Of a DNA stretch of 46,148 bases, positions 7,994 to 17,111 are shown one piece after another. The stretch spans positions 1 through 46,148 of the forward strand of contig USJX01000016.1 of the NCBI GenBank assembly GCA_900555035.1, in the 5' to 3' direction. Positions within the stretch are counted from its first letter, which is position 1. Each line of letters starts with the position of its first letter. This stretch comes from an uncultured Prevotella sp. (GTDB taxonomy: Bacteria > Bacteroidota > Bacteroidia > Bacteroidales > Bacteroidaceae). Under the pieces are notes generated by a model. It ran no database searches. It worked only from the letters and a program-made list of their open reading frames with translations, and was not told the DNA's origin. The translations under genes and the position numbers were made by a program.

Positions 7994-8000
7994 AATCCAG

Positions 8001-8036
8001 TAGCCATAACTATGCTGATAGTGCTAGTTATGGCTA
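8001..8036. repeat. Hairpin with 11-base perfect stem
   Basis: TAGCCATAACT (8001-8011) pairs with AGTTATGGCTA (8026-8036), loop 14 bases, followed by TTATTTTA. It could act as a terminator for read-through toward the 8195 gene. Confidence 0.6.
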
Positions 8037-8084
8037 TTATTTTACCCATGCCATTGCCTTTTAAGCTTTTTTTGCACTCAAAAA

Positions 8085-8137
8085 TGAAATTGAACCAAAT
8101 TGAACCAATCCACTCTCAGAAGATTTTTGTAATTTTG
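8085..8137 (+). promoter_or_regulatory. Activator-type promoter of the 8195 gene (TGAACCA boxes plus -7)
   Basis: TGAAAT at 8085, TGAACCA at 8091 and TGAACCA at 8101 are followed 22 bases later by the -7 box TAATTTTG (8130-8137). No TTTG is found at the -33 position, which the second TGAACCA roughly replaces. The same arrangement recurs at 17112-17164. Confidence 0.7.
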
Positions 8138-8194
8138 CCGCCGACAACAATAAAAAACAAATGATAAATGATAATATAATTAGATAATATAATT

Positions 8195-8827
8195 ATGAGA
8201 AAGATTATGATCATGATGGTGGCAGCCCTGGCACTAGCCTTGAACTGCACCACAGCACAAGCACAGAATTCAATCTTGGAGAAACAGCTCAAGAAAGAGT
8301 ACAAGGTGAAGATGAAGCAATTCAAGAAAGAGAAATGGCAGATCTATGCCTCTTCACGCTCCCTGGAAGTTGCACTGCTCACCCATTACGACAAACTCGC
8401 CAAAGGAGGTGACAACGCCTTCGAAGTGGTTGGCTATGCCTCTAAGTTCAAATCAAAGAACCTGGGACACCAGATTGCCGTCAACAATGCCTGCAACACA
8501 TACGCCCGACAGGCTGGCAGCAATATCCAAGGCAGAATCGTGAGCGACATCGCTACCAGCGACAGCCTGGAGAAAGACCACTTCTATGCTGCTTACCAGT
8601 CGCTCGTGGAAAAGGAAATCAAGGGCGAGATGCAGGAAAGCTTCAGCATGATCCGCGACCTGGGTAACGGCACCTACGAGATGCAGACTTTCTTCATCGT
8701 TAACGAGGATGCAGCTACCAAGGCACGCCTGGCAGCCCTGGAGAATGCGGCAAGAGAATCTGCTGCAGCCCAGAAATATGCCGACCTCGTCAGCAAATTC
8801 GTAAAAGAAGGATTTAAACCGGAATAA
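8195..8827 (+). CDS. Secreted hypothetical protein, LPP20-like character
   Basis: A 210-residue exported protein. Residues 1-24 form a signal peptide ending in TAQAQ. The mature part starts with a charged helix (LEKQLKKEYKVKMKQFKKEKWQ split by short breaks), then an IYASSRSLEVALLTHY segment, an alanine- and asparagine-rich helix (AVNNACNTYARQAG), and a beta-rich stretch EMQTFFIVNE before a helical C-terminus. I recall similar unnamed proteins in many Bacteroides and Prevotella genomes; the fold may be related to LPP20-type domains, which is inference. Function unknown. Its promoter has the same activator-like boxes as the 17219 gene, which encodes another LPP20-like exported protein, suggesting a shared regulon. 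It probably leads the secreted-protein operon that follows, with partial termination after it. Confidence 0.85.
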   Translation: MRKIMIMMVAALALALNCTTAQAQNSILEKQLKKEYKVKMKQFKKEKWQIYASSRSLEVALLTHYDKLAKGGDNAFEVVGYASKFKSKNLGHQIAVNNACNTYARQAGSNIQGRIVSDIATSDSLEKDHFYAAYQSLVEKEIKGEMQESFSMIRDLGNGTYEMQTFFIVNEDAATKARLAALENAARESAAAQKYADLVSKFVKEGFKPE

Positions 8828-8862
8828 CTTTATATATCAATAACAGGAAACCTCTAAGAACC

Positions 8863-8903
8863 AAGCTCTCCATCCTCTATAAATGAGGGAGGAGGGCTTT
8901 TTG
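8863..8903 (+). terminator. Imperfect terminator or attenuator after the 8195 gene
   Basis: AAGCTCTCCATCCTC pairs imperfectly with GAGGGAGGAGGGCTT around a TATAAAT loop, followed by TTTTT. No TAnnTTTG box lies between here and the next gene at 8976, so part of the transcription probably reads through. Confidence 0.6.
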
Positions 8904-8975
8904 AATAGAGAAAGAAAACATAAAAAAGATGTAAGCAAGCAACAACAAATGATAAACTTCAAATAATCAGATGAT

Positions 8976-10487
8976 ATGATAAGACGACTTCTACTCTTCT
9001 GCTTCTTCACCCTGATGGCAGGGGCTCTGTCGGCACAGAACAATCTGGTGATACGAAACTTCCAGTATCAGCAGTACGACCAAGCCGCCAACCTGAAAGG
9101 TACCATGAAGAAGGACAACAACGGCAAGACGGCTGCCTTGCTCAAAATAGAAACGAATCTCGATGACCTCGCCTTCGATGGCGGTTCCTACGGCATCGTT
9201 ACCACCCAGCACAAAACGGGTCAATGGTGGGTCTATGTGCCTGAACGTGCACAGAAAATCACCATCCGACATCCTAAATACGGAGCCTGCGAGTTTTACT
9301 ATCCTTCGGAAATCAAGGCGGCACGCACCTATACCATGCAGCTCACCCTGGAAGGTATGGATGTTGCCCTAGAAGCTTCCGTTGCTGGTTCAACCATCGT
9401 AGTGGATGACGAGGAGGTGGGAAAAACACCGCAAACGGTGTACCTTACCTATGGCATCCATCATGTCACCGCCCGAAACGGTAACATGTACTATGATGAG
9501 AACATCAACATCACGAAAGGCGGCAACAGCCGCTATCTCCTGCAGATGAAGGATGAAAACGAACTCTATGGCACGGTGAACATCACCGTGGCTGATGGTG
9601 CCGACATCTACTTCGACGGCAAGAAGGTGGGTATCGGTTCCTGGTACCAGCGCCTCAAGGCGGGCACCTACGTGGTGGAAACCCGCAAGCAGAACTGCGA
9701 GAGCCAGACCACTTCGTTCAAGGTGGAAGGCAAGAGCGACAAGACCATCGAGGTGAAGGCGCCTATTCCCTATACCGGTTCCCTCACCGTGATGACCACC
9801 CCTAAGGTGGTAGGCATGTATAGCGATACCCGACTTCTCTCGGAAAGCGGTTTTGCCAAGCTGCCTGTAGGCAAGAACGAAATCACCTATAAGCACGAGG
9901 GTTACCGAAGCATTACCCGCACCTACGACATCCAGCGCGATGCAGAGGTCAACGATACTATCAAGCTCAAGCCGCTCACCTATATCAAGAAGAGTGGCAT
10001 CTATGCCGGCGTTGCCTTCACCTATGGAGGAAGCACGATGGGTGTAACGGGAACCCTGGGTTTCAGCATCGCCAACTTTGATGTGCAGGCTTCCTATACG
10101 ATGGGTATGGGCGAGAGCGACCCCGTGTTCTGGTATGCCAACGAAACCAATGTGGAACAGGAGGTGGATACCTATAAGCTCAACACCATCAGCGTAAAAC
10201 TGGGTTACCAGTTTGCCCTCAGCATGCGAGTAGGTCTCACGCCGCAGATAGGCTATATGAGTCAGACCTTGTCGAGCAGCGGCGAGTATGGCGATGGCGC
10301 CAACTGCGGTTCATTCACGCTCGGTGCCAAACTGCTGATAGCTCCGGTTCCTCATCTCTGTCTGATGCTGAATCCGGAATTTGCCATTCCTAACAAGAAG
10401 AGCGACACCTACAAGAGCATCGTGGATGTGGGTGGCTTTGCCGAGGGCGGTTTCTATGCCCATGCCGGCATCGTGGTGAATTTCTAG
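8976..10487 (+). CDS. PEGA-domain protein with C-terminal outer-membrane barrel
   Basis: A 503-residue exported protein. Signal peptide 1-20 ends ALSA before QNN. Two PEGA repeats are readable: residues about 130-175 (GSTIVVDDEEVGKTPQTVYL, then GIHHVTARNG) and about 195-245 (GADIYFDGKKVGIGSWYQRL, then GTYVVETRKQN); a third, weaker one runs about 262-310. From about 335 alternating glycine and aromatic strands (KSGIYAGVAFTYGGSTMG and AHAGIVVNF at the very end) indicate a small outer-membrane beta-barrel with the expected terminal aromatic residue. Role is unknown; PEGA domains usually bind the cell surface or other proteins. It starts 148 bases after the 8195 gene without its own clear promoter and is followed closely by the BACON lipoprotein. 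Confidence 0.85.
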   Translation: MIRRLLLFCFFTLMAGALSAQNNLVIRNFQYQQYDQAANLKGTMKKDNNGKTAALLKIETNLDDLAFDGGSYGIVTTQHKTGQWWVYVPERAQKITIRHPKYGACEFYYPSEIKAARTYTMQLTLEGMDVALEASVAGSTIVVDDEEVGKTPQTVYLTYGIHHVTARNGNMYYDENINITKGGNSRYLLQMKDENELYGTVNITVADGADIYFDGKKVGIGSWYQRLKAGTYVVETRKQNCESQTTSFKVEGKSDKTIEVKAPIPYTGSLTVMTTPKVVGMYSDTRLLSESGFAKLPVGKNEITYKHEGYRSITRTYDIQRDAEVNDTIKLKPLTYIKKSGIYAGVAFTYGGSTMGVTGTLGFSIANFDVQASYTMGMGESDPVFWYANETNVEQEVDTYKLNTISVKLGYQFALSMRVGLTPQIGYMSQTLSSSGEYGDGANCGSFTLGAKLLIAPVPHLCLMLNPEFAIPNKKSDTYKSIVDVGGFAEGGFYAHAGIVVNF

Positions 10488-10536
10488 GATTCTGCCATCC
10501 TCTTCCAGTTCTAACATTATATATATAATAAGGTAT

Positions 10537-11277
10537 ATGAAGAAGAAACAATTATTGATACATTGTCTGGCATTGGCAGGTATTCTGGCTTTGCCTCTGG
10601 GCGCTTTCACCTCTTGTTCGGAGATGGAGGAGACGGAAGTCCATGCCTCCAAGGAGCTTTCGCTGCAGATGACGCTGACGCCAACAGTGGTGAGTATGCC
10701 AGCCAAAAGCAGTTCGCAGACCATCACCATCAGTTCGAACACGGCATGGGGAGCCGCTTCTGACGTAACCTGGGCGAAGCTGAGCGCAGCCAGCGGTATG
10801 GCAAACGGAACGCTTATCATCACCCTGGACGACAACACCTCCACTTCGCCCCGCCAAGCCACGGTAACCTTCTCCTACGGCAAGGAAAAGCAGACGGTGA
10901 GCATCACCCAGGAAGCCTCCTCGCCTACCAAGTTCGAGAAGGTGCAAGCCAGCAACATCGGCAGATACCAGGCAGATGTTTCCGGCATGTTCTCAGCCGA
11001 TTTCGAAGTAAACGAGTATGGCATCGTATATTCCAGCTCTGAGGAAAATCCCAACATCAGCATGAGCGACAGCAAGGTTACCGTTGTCAAGGTGAGCACA
11101 GAAGCTACCACCAAGGACATCGTTTCTGCCACGCTGAAGGACTTAAGAGCCGGCAACAGATACTACGCAAGGCTCTATACGTCAGGACCTATGGGTGTGG
11201 AATACAGTGACGTCATCACCTTTACCACCTCGGGTGGAGCTCCTGATGCAGGAGACAATCCAACACCGGGATATTAA
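10537..11277 (+). CDS. BACON-domain lipoprotein
   Basis: A 246-residue lipoprotein: the signal peptide ends in the lipobox AFTSC with Cys27 as the probable lipidated residue, followed by acidic SEMEE, which favours surface display in Bacteroidetes. Residues about 45-130 form a BACON domain, shown by SSQTITISSNTAWGAASDV, WAKLSAASG and the closing KQTVSITQEAS. Residues about 135-235 form an Fn3-like domain with the repeated YARLYTSGPMG and VITFTTSGG strands. The tail is short and proline-rich. BACON domains are common in surface glycan and mucin-binding proteins of gut Bacteroidetes; here there is no SusC/SusD partner, so the ligand is unknown. It is inside the operon 8976-16992, spaced 49 bases from the PEGA gene. 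Confidence 0.9.
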   Translation: MKKKQLLIHCLALAGILALPLGAFTSCSEMEETEVHASKELSLQMTLTPTVVSMPAKSSSQTITISSNTAWGAASDVTWAKLSAASGMANGTLIITLDDNTSTSPRQATVTFSYGKEKQTVSITQEASSPTKFEKVQASNIGRYQADVSGMFSADFEVNEYGIVYSSSEENPNISMSDSKVTVVKVSTEATTKDIVSATLKDLRAGNRYYARLYTSGPMGVEYSDVITFTTSGGAPDAGDNPTPGY

Positions 11278-11316
11278 GGAATACAACATTTGAATCATAA
11301 CAAAAAATATAAGAAC

Positions 11317-12399
11317 ATGAAAAGATTATCGCTTTTAATAACCATGCTTGTGCTTGCCATCTCACAGATGTCAGCACAGGACAATTCAAATCAAGGAACC
11401 ATCACCTTGTCACACAATGGCAAGGAGTCATTTTTTGCATACAACAAGATGGGTGACGCTGTGGAAGCAGCAGCAGATGGAGACACCATCTATCTCAGTA
11501 ATGGAGAATTTGAGGGTGACTTCCGATTAACCAAAAAGATTGCGTTTATCGGAAGCGGAGCCGATGGCAGCAATGGCACCGGCAGCTATACCCGTTATTA
11601 CAGCGGAAACATCGTTGTAGCCATGCCAGAAGGAACCAAGCTTACCGCCCGCCTCTTTGATGGTATTTACTTCGACAACAGCATTACGTTTCAGAATTCC
11701 ATTGAAAATGTAATCTTCAGAAAATGCTATACCCCTTGCAGCTTCAGTATCATTGCAGATATGAATAGTCTCTATTTTGACAGATGCTATATATCATGTG
11801 GTGGTAATGTAATGAGCAACTACCTCAAGAAACTTGTAGCAAGAAATTGTCGAATTTCCAACTTATCTATGTCCGGTTCTAACTATAATGAAATAGCAGC
11901 CAACTGGCAATTCATTCATTGCACAATAGATCCTAGCGAATGGGAATCTACTGATAACGAAGGAAATTATTATGATTATACTTATCTTCGCGGAATCTTT
12001 ACCAACTGTATCATTGACAATGATGATAATAACCAGCAAGGATATGAACTCTACTATCCGCAAGATTCAGAGTCATACACTGCAGCTTATATCAATTGCC
12101 TTTTCTACAAGCCTGCAGAAGGTAGAGAAATCTTTAAAGGAGCAACTATTCAAAACGATATGTATTTCGATGCATCGGGCTTAGATAATTACGAAGAAAA
12201 TAAAATTCGGAATTTTACAAAAGAAAAACTCCAGGAAAATAATTTCTTAGGAAATGATGGTACTGTGGTAGGATGCTGGGGAGGCAAGAACCCATATACA
12301 TTAAAGCCCAACATACCAACTGTATCTTCAAGCAAAGTACATTTGGATAGAGAAAAGAAACAAATCCAAATCAACATCAAACTTTCATCACAACAATAA
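11317..12399 (+). CDS. Secreted beta-helix-like protein, paralogue 1
   Basis: A 360-residue exported protein, starting at the ATG at 11317 that opens the signal peptide MKRLSLLITMLVLAISQMSA; a TTG at 11290 would add nine residues in front and is less likely. Early in the mature protein AVEAAADGDTIYLSNGEFEG, then LTKKIAFIGSGADG, is the start typical of right-handed parallel beta-helix (NosD/pectate-lyase-like) proteins. Later regions have short hydrophobic-asparagine strands (IFRKCYTP, LVARNCRISN, FIHCTIDPS), as expected for coils of a beta helix. The C-terminus GTVVGCWGGKNPYTLKPNIP matches the next gene's product. No catalytic residues of a lyase can be assigned. It lies 39 bases after the BACON gene and 12 before its paralogue. 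Confidence 0.85.
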   Translation: MKRLSLLITMLVLAISQMSAQDNSNQGTITLSHNGKESFFAYNKMGDAVEAAADGDTIYLSNGEFEGDFRLTKKIAFIGSGADGSNGTGSYTRYYSGNIVVAMPEGTKLTARLFDGIYFDNSITFQNSIENVIFRKCYTPCSFSIIADMNSLYFDRCYISCGGNVMSNYLKKLVARNCRISNLSMSGSNYNEIAANWQFIHCTIDPSEWESTDNEGNYYDYTYLRGIFTNCIIDNDDNNQQGYELYYPQDSESYTAAYINCLFYKPAEGREIFKGATIQNDMYFDASGLDNYEENKIRNFTKEKLQENNFLGNDGTVVGCWGGKNPYTLKPNIPTVSSSKVHLDREKKQIQINIKLSSQQ

Positions 12400-12411
12400 A
12401 AGCAGACAATT

Positions 12412-13416
12412 ATGAAAAAGATATTATTTATGATAGCTTGCTGCCTGATGGCAACAGCACAGAATGTTTTTGCGGACGACTATGGAAAAATTTTCCTGCA
12501 GCACAATGGCAATATCACAGGCGTTTTTGACGGCAGTGATATCAGTAAATCCATAGAAGCTGCTGTAGATGGCGACACCCTCTTTCTTAGCCTTGGCCGC
12601 TTCTGCAGCGATTTTACCATCAACAAATCAATCTGTCTCATTGGCTGTGGAGCTGAAGCAGGAAACGATTCGCAAAGATCCACTTATATAGATTGGGGTA
12701 GTAATCCAGGAATTAATGCAGGTGATGGCAAGACTCTTTCATCTGTAACCATAGAGGGAATATACTCTGGTCCAGGCTTTTATGTTCAAGGCAAAATTGA
12801 GAATCTGGTTTTCAAAAAGTGTTACTTCAATAACACCTTAAGAATCAGCAATAACAGCTATGGTGGCTATACAAAAAAGGCAATAATTGACAGATGCCGT
12901 TTAGATAATATTTCCACAGATGGTAACATCCAGGATGCTACCATCAAAAACTGCAAAATTCTCACTGCTTATGGACAAGGTGGACAGAACATTTCTTCCT
13001 GCAAGTTCATCAACTGCAATATACGCCAAGTAAATAGTAACACAAAGGCTATGTTTGTGAATTCCATCATCAACCAGGTAAATGATGGAACAGACAGCTA
13101 TTTGTCTTCCCAATCCTTGCTGGTAAATACCCTGTATCATAACATGATCGGATACGACCCTATGCAGAATTGCTCACAACAAGACTGCTGGTCTTCAACG
13201 GAGACACTTATCCCTAATACAGATGATTGTTCCTTGACAGCCGACCAACTTAAAGAAGCCGGTTATTTGGGCACAGACGGAACCATCATCGGTTGCGAAG
13301 GTGGCGTCAACCCATATTCCCTGGTACGTCATGCACCCGTCATCACCCAAAAGGGAGTTAAGGTGGATCTTAACAACAAGAAAGTAATCATCAACGTAAA
13401 TGTTACTGCAAAATAA
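12412..13416 (+). CDS. Secreted beta-helix-like protein, paralogue 2
   Basis: A 334-residue exported protein and tandem paralogue of the preceding product. Signal peptide 1-21 ends NVFA. The opening HNGNITGVFDGSDISKSIEA, then VDGDTLFLSLGRFCSDF and INKSICLIGCGAEAG, parallels the neighbour's ADGDTIYLSNGEF and IAFIGSGADG. Beta-helix coils such as VFKKCYFNNTLRI and TIKNCKILTAYG follow. The C-terminus YLGTDGTIIGCEGGVNPYSL aligns with FLGNDGTVVGCWGGKNPYTL in paralogue 1, and both end in a short basic beta-strand tail (VIINVNVTAK here). Divergence in the middle is large, so the two probably bind different targets or partners. Function is unknown. It overlaps no neighbour: 12 bases separate it on both sides. 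Confidence 0.85.
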   Translation: MKKILFMIACCLMATAQNVFADDYGKIFLQHNGNITGVFDGSDISKSIEAAVDGDTLFLSLGRFCSDFTINKSICLIGCGAEAGNDSQRSTYIDWGSNPGINAGDGKTLSSVTIEGIYSGPGFYVQGKIENLVFKKCYFNNTLRISNNSYGGYTKKAIIDRCRLDNISTDGNIQDATIKNCKILTAYGQGGQNISSCKFINCNIRQVNSNTKAMFVNSIINQVNDGTDSYLSSQSLLVNTLYHNMIGYDPMQNCSQQDCWSSTETLIPNTDDCSLTADQLKEAGYLGTDGTIIGCEGGVNPYSLVRHAPVITQKGVKVDLNNKKVIINVNVTAK

Positions 13417-13428
13417 GAATGAAAGCGT

Positions 13429-16400
13429 ATGCTGAAACGTTTATTATATTTTATAGTATTGGCTATCATCCAGCTACTGGTACCAGTAGCTGCACTGGCT
13501 GCTGATACCCCTAGTCTTGAAGAAGACATAGAGGAACAGCCCGCCAAAGCGATAGCCTACCGCTATTGGATAGATGACAACGTAAATGCCAAAACGACGG
13601 AAGCCTATAATGGAACCGATATTCTACAAAACATAGATATTTCATCGCTCAATACTGGCGTTCATGTTTATCATATCCAATTCAAAAGCGAAGAATCAGG
13701 ATGGGGACCTACCCAGGATGTCACTTTCTATATAAGTACCCCAAATTCTGATACAAAAGAAGAAGATGCCATTGCTCCGGTCACCCAATATGAATATTGG
13801 ATGAACCAAACTGACAGAAGCAATCCTATCAGATATGAAAAAGCCGACATCAGGATAGAGGCTAATACAGCCAATTTACCCGCCGGGAAAAACAGCTATC
13901 AGATCTGTGCTATAGACAGCAAAGGTAGAAGAACCTTTTACGCTGGCTCTTTCAATGTATTTTATCCTAATAGCGAGGAAGAAGACATACAGGAAGAACC
14001 TGCTCAGGCTGTAGCCTACCGTTATTGGTTAGACGACAACAGCAATCAAAAGCAAGAAGCAAGCATCGGGAATCCCGAGGATATTTCCTGCCATATCGAT
14101 GTTGCAAATCTTGCGCAAGGGGCTCATACGTTCCACCTTGAACTGAAAAGCAATGACAACAGATGGTTTACGGGAAACGATATCTATTTTTATGCTGGAG
14201 AAGGTAACCAAGACGTAAAAGAAGAAGCTTCTTCCGTCATAAAATACGAGTATTGGTTTGATGATCTAACCAAGCATGCTACCAAGACGTTCGAAAAACC
14301 AGACATGGCTATCGAAGAGAATCTTTCTGAGTTCGCAGCAGGTAATCACACCTTTACAATCTTTGCCATCGACGATAAAGGTATGAGAAGTTATACAGAG
14401 GGAAGCTTCTTTACTTTTGATATCAATATCGATGACAAGGAAGAGGCTGCATCACAACCTGTCATCTACCAATATTGGATAGACAATGACAGGGAGCATG
14501 CTACCAACGTAGCTTACACTACAGAAGACATCACAACACTGATTGATGTAGCATCCATCCCTGGTGGTGCCCATACCTTCAACCTACGCATCAAAGATAG
14601 CGACAACATTTGGGGACCAACCAACCAATATGCTTTCTACACATCATCAGCCAACAGCACGGAGCCAGTAGAAGTACAGCAACCAATCACAGGCTACCGC
14701 TATGGTGTGAACGGCAAGAGCGTAACCAAGGAGCTGACAGAAGTGGATAATATCCCATCCCTGTCAGTGGAAATTCCATTCCCTACCGCCCAGGAATTTA
14801 CAAGCGTAGAGAATTATGAGTTTACCACTGATAATGCATCTATGGAAGTGGGGGTAAAGCGAATGGGCAACCTCTACTACTTCATCCAATTCAAGGACAA
14901 GGCAGGAAACTGGGGTGGACCTGTTACCGTCGACTCCCTCGCCTCCGACTATAGCATCCGAACTGCCAAGGAGCTGCAGCTGCAGCGCACACTCGGTATC
15001 CACAAGCTGGGCATGGGCGACTACGACATCGCCAAGTTTACCATCACCGACAACAACGCCTACTACTTCGGCGCTTCGGAAAGCTGCAACGTGATGCTTT
15101 ATCAGGACAACAACCGCCTGATGACCCTCACACCGGAACAGATGTTGAGCAACAAGACCACCCTGCTGGCACCAGGCACCTACTTCGCCATCATCTACAA
15201 CCAGAAGCAGGATGGAAGTATCCGACTCACGGGCAGCAAGGATTGGGCAAGCGACCCTGTCTTCAGCTATGCCGACCATCAGCTGACCATCAGCAGCGAT
15301 ACGCCGGGGGCACAAATCCACTATACATTAGACGGAAGCATGCCTACCAGCGAAAGCACTATCTATACAGCTCCGATAGAGATGACCGGAAACACCCGCA
15401 TCAGAGCCATGGCATGTGCCGACGGCATGAGCGACTCTTTCATCAAGAGCTATCTGGTGGGAGACTTTGACAAGCAGGATTGCGCAGACCCTATAGCCAA
15501 CTACGACGGTAGAAAGGTGACGCTGACAACCAACAGCCAGAATGCCGACATCTACTACACCCTGGATGGCAGCACCCCTACCACCCAGTCGCAACTCTAC
15601 AACATAGATGCCGGAATCGCCGTAACAGAAGCAGGAATCATCAAGGCTTTCGCCACCATGGACCTGATGAACGACTCCAAGATCACCACCTTCGAAGTGC
15701 CTTCTTACTACGACGGCAACGAGAAGGTAAGCATCAAGACCGCAGGAAATCTTGCCACCGCCTTCGACTGGTGTGGCGGAAAACCGCTGCGAGATACGCT
15801 GAACGTAACGGGACAGGTGAACGATGCAGACATAGCAGTACTTGCCAAGATGAGCAACCTGAAGATACTCGACATGAGTGCAGCCAAGCCAGAAGGAGGC
15901 ACAATAGGCGACCAGGCACTCGCCGGCACAAACCTCGTTTATGTCAGCCTGCCAGCCAGCCTCACCACCTGCGGCAAGGAAATCTTCGCCAACAGCAGTA
16001 AACTGGCTGCCGTGAGATGGAACACGAACACCACCCTGCCAGCCAATATGCTCGACGGAATCAACAATCCGAACCTGCTGCTCTATGTGAACACCAAGAG
16101 CGCAGTGCCTGCGGGCATCGGCAACGTCATAGCCAGCGGCGTGGCAGAGAACATCGTACTCTCAGTGCCGGAAGGTGAGGAAACGGGCAACTTCTTCTGT
16201 CCAAAGGCATTTACTGCCCAGAAGATTTCCTATACCCGAAACTTCACCCAGGAGACAGAGGTGGGCGTATGCCAAGGTTGGGAGACCCTCACCCTGCCAT
16301 TCAACGTGGCAACCATCACCCACGAGACCAATGGTGCCATCGCTCCATTCGCCAAGGGCAGCAAGAGCGACAAGCCATTCTGGCTCTACGAGCTCTCGAC

Positions 16401-16992
16401 AGAAGCAGGATTCCGTGCCGCATCCAGCATCAAGGCAAATACACCTTATATTATAAGCATGCCTAACTCGCAGGCTTATTCGGATGAGTACATCCTGAGC
16501 GGAAAAGTAACCTTTGCTGCTACAAACGCCATGGTATCAGCTACCACGGCTGCAAGCAGCAAGAACGAAAGCCGCGAGTTCGTGGCCTGCTACAACCAGA
16601 CTAAAAAGGCTGAAGGCATCTATGCTCTCAACGTGGGAGAAGAATACCAGGGCTACCGACCAGGAAGTATCTTTGCCGAGAACTTCAAGCAGGTGAAACC
16701 GTTTGAGGCTTACCTCACCACGGCACAGGCGGCACAGACATTCAGCAGGCAGTTTGGCAGCAGTACCACCGGTATCGGAATGATTCCGCTGAAGCCAGTC
16801 TACGGTCTGAAGGCATGGAGCCACGGATCAACCCTCTATCTGCAGAGCGACAAGGCACGCAGCGTGATGGTATTCAACACCATGGGCATGCTGATGAAGA
16901 AAGTAGATGTAGAAGCAGGCGAAACTACCGCAGTCACCGACCTGCCATCGGGCATCTATATCGTGAACAACAAGAAGATGGCCATCAAATAA
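13429..16992 (+). CDS. Giant secreted repeat protein with chitobiase-like domains and T9SS-like tail
   Basis: 1187 residues with a signal peptide (1-24, ends AALAA). Residues 41-430 hold six repeats, 74-77 residues each, opening with YRYW-type motifs at 44, 121, 197, 273, 347 and 423 (last YRYG) and containing AHTF and IWGPT strands. Two chitobiase C-terminal/FN3_7-type domains follow (about 616-675 and 690-760) with the hallmark YTLDGSMPT and YTLDGSTPT. Residues about 775-900 contain leucine-rich BspA-like strands (LKILDMSAAKPEGG, LVYVSLPASLTTCG). The final ~75 residues (VMVFNTMGMLMKKVDV ... LPSGIYIVNNKKMAIK) look like a type A C-terminal sorting signal of the type IX secretion system. A surface adhesin or scaffold is most likely; no catalytic domain is seen. 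Last gene of the operon, followed by a strong terminator. Confidence 0.88.
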   Translation: MLKRLLYFIVLAIIQLLVPVAALAADTPSLEEDIEEQPAKAIAYRYWIDDNVNAKTTEAYNGTDILQNIDISSLNTGVHVYHIQFKSEESGWGPTQDVTFYISTPNSDTKEEDAIAPVTQYEYWMNQTDRSNPIRYEKADIRIEANTANLPAGKNSYQICAIDSKGRRTFYAGSFNVFYPNSEEEDIQEEPAQAVAYRYWLDDNSNQKQEASIGNPEDISCHIDVANLAQGAHTFHLELKSNDNRWFTGNDIYFYAGEGNQDVKEEASSVIKYEYWFDDLTKHATKTFEKPDMAIEENLSEFAAGNHTFTIFAIDDKGMRSYTEGSFFTFDINIDDKEEAASQPVIYQYWIDNDREHATNVAYTTEDITTLIDVASIPGGAHTFNLRIKDSDNIWGPTNQYAFYTSSANSTEPVEVQQPITGYRYGVNGKSVTKELTEVDNIPSLSVEIPFPTAQEFTSVENYEFTTDNASMEVGVKRMGNLYYFIQFKDKAGNWGGPVTVDSLASDYSIRTAKELQLQRTLGIHKLGMGDYDIAKFTITDNNAYYFGASESCNVMLYQDNNRLMTLTPEQMLSNKTTLLAPGTYFAIIYNQKQDGSIRLTGSKDWASDPVFSYADHQLTISSDTPGAQIHYTLDGSMPTSESTIYTAPIEMTGNTRIRAMACADGMSDSFIKSYLVGDFDKQDCADPIANYDGRKVTLTTNSQNADIYYTLDGSTPTTQSQLYNIDAGIAVTEAGIIKAFATMDLMNDSKITTFEVPSYYDGNEKVSIKTAGNLATAFDWCGGKPLRDTLNVTGQVNDADIAVLAKMSNLKILDMSAAKPEGGTIGDQALAGTNLVYVSLPASLTTCGKEIFANSSKLAAVRWNTNTTLPANMLDGINNPNLLLYVNTKSAVPAGIGNVIASGVAENIVLSVPEGEETGNFFCPKAFTAQKISYTRNFTQETEVGVCQGWETLTLPFNVATITHETNGAIAPFAKGSKSDKPFWLYELSTEAGFRAASSIKANTPYIISMPNSQAYSDEYILSGKVTFAATNAMVSATTAASSKNESREFVACYNQTKKAEGIYALNVGEEYQGYRPGSIFAENFKQVKPFEAYLTTAQAAQTFSRQFGSSTTGIGMIPLKPVYGLKAWSHGSTLYLQSDKARSVMVFNTMGMLMKKVDVEAGETTAVTDLPSGIYIVNNKKMAIK

Positions 16993-17022
16993 ATGGTCAT
17001 CCCTTGAGAATACAAAAACTAG

Positions 17023-17061
17023 AAAACGGCGTTTTCCGGACCCTCCGGGAAGCGCCGTTTT
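17023..17061 (+). terminator. Strong terminator closing the 8976-16992 operon
   Basis: An 18-base stem, AAAACGGCGTTTTCCGGA (17023-17040) with its near-complement at 17044-17061, and a 3-base loop, followed by a TAGTTTTT tail. Confidence 0.85.
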
Positions 17062-17111
17062 AGTTTTTCCTAACATATCAGGACTTTTTTTTCGATTTAT
17101 CGCTAATTTCC

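Larger units (their letters stand above)
7672..8194. other. Intergenic region with three kinds of palindrome
   Basis: This 523-base divergent spacer carries the ATPase promoter (7723-7730 minus) overlapped upstream by two 31-base palindromes, then a CCTTAAGG-rich hairpin region (7933-7993), an 11-base-stem hairpin (8001-8036), and the activator-type promoter of the 8195 gene. A short open frame at 7673-7921 has no convincing protein character. Confidence 0.75.
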
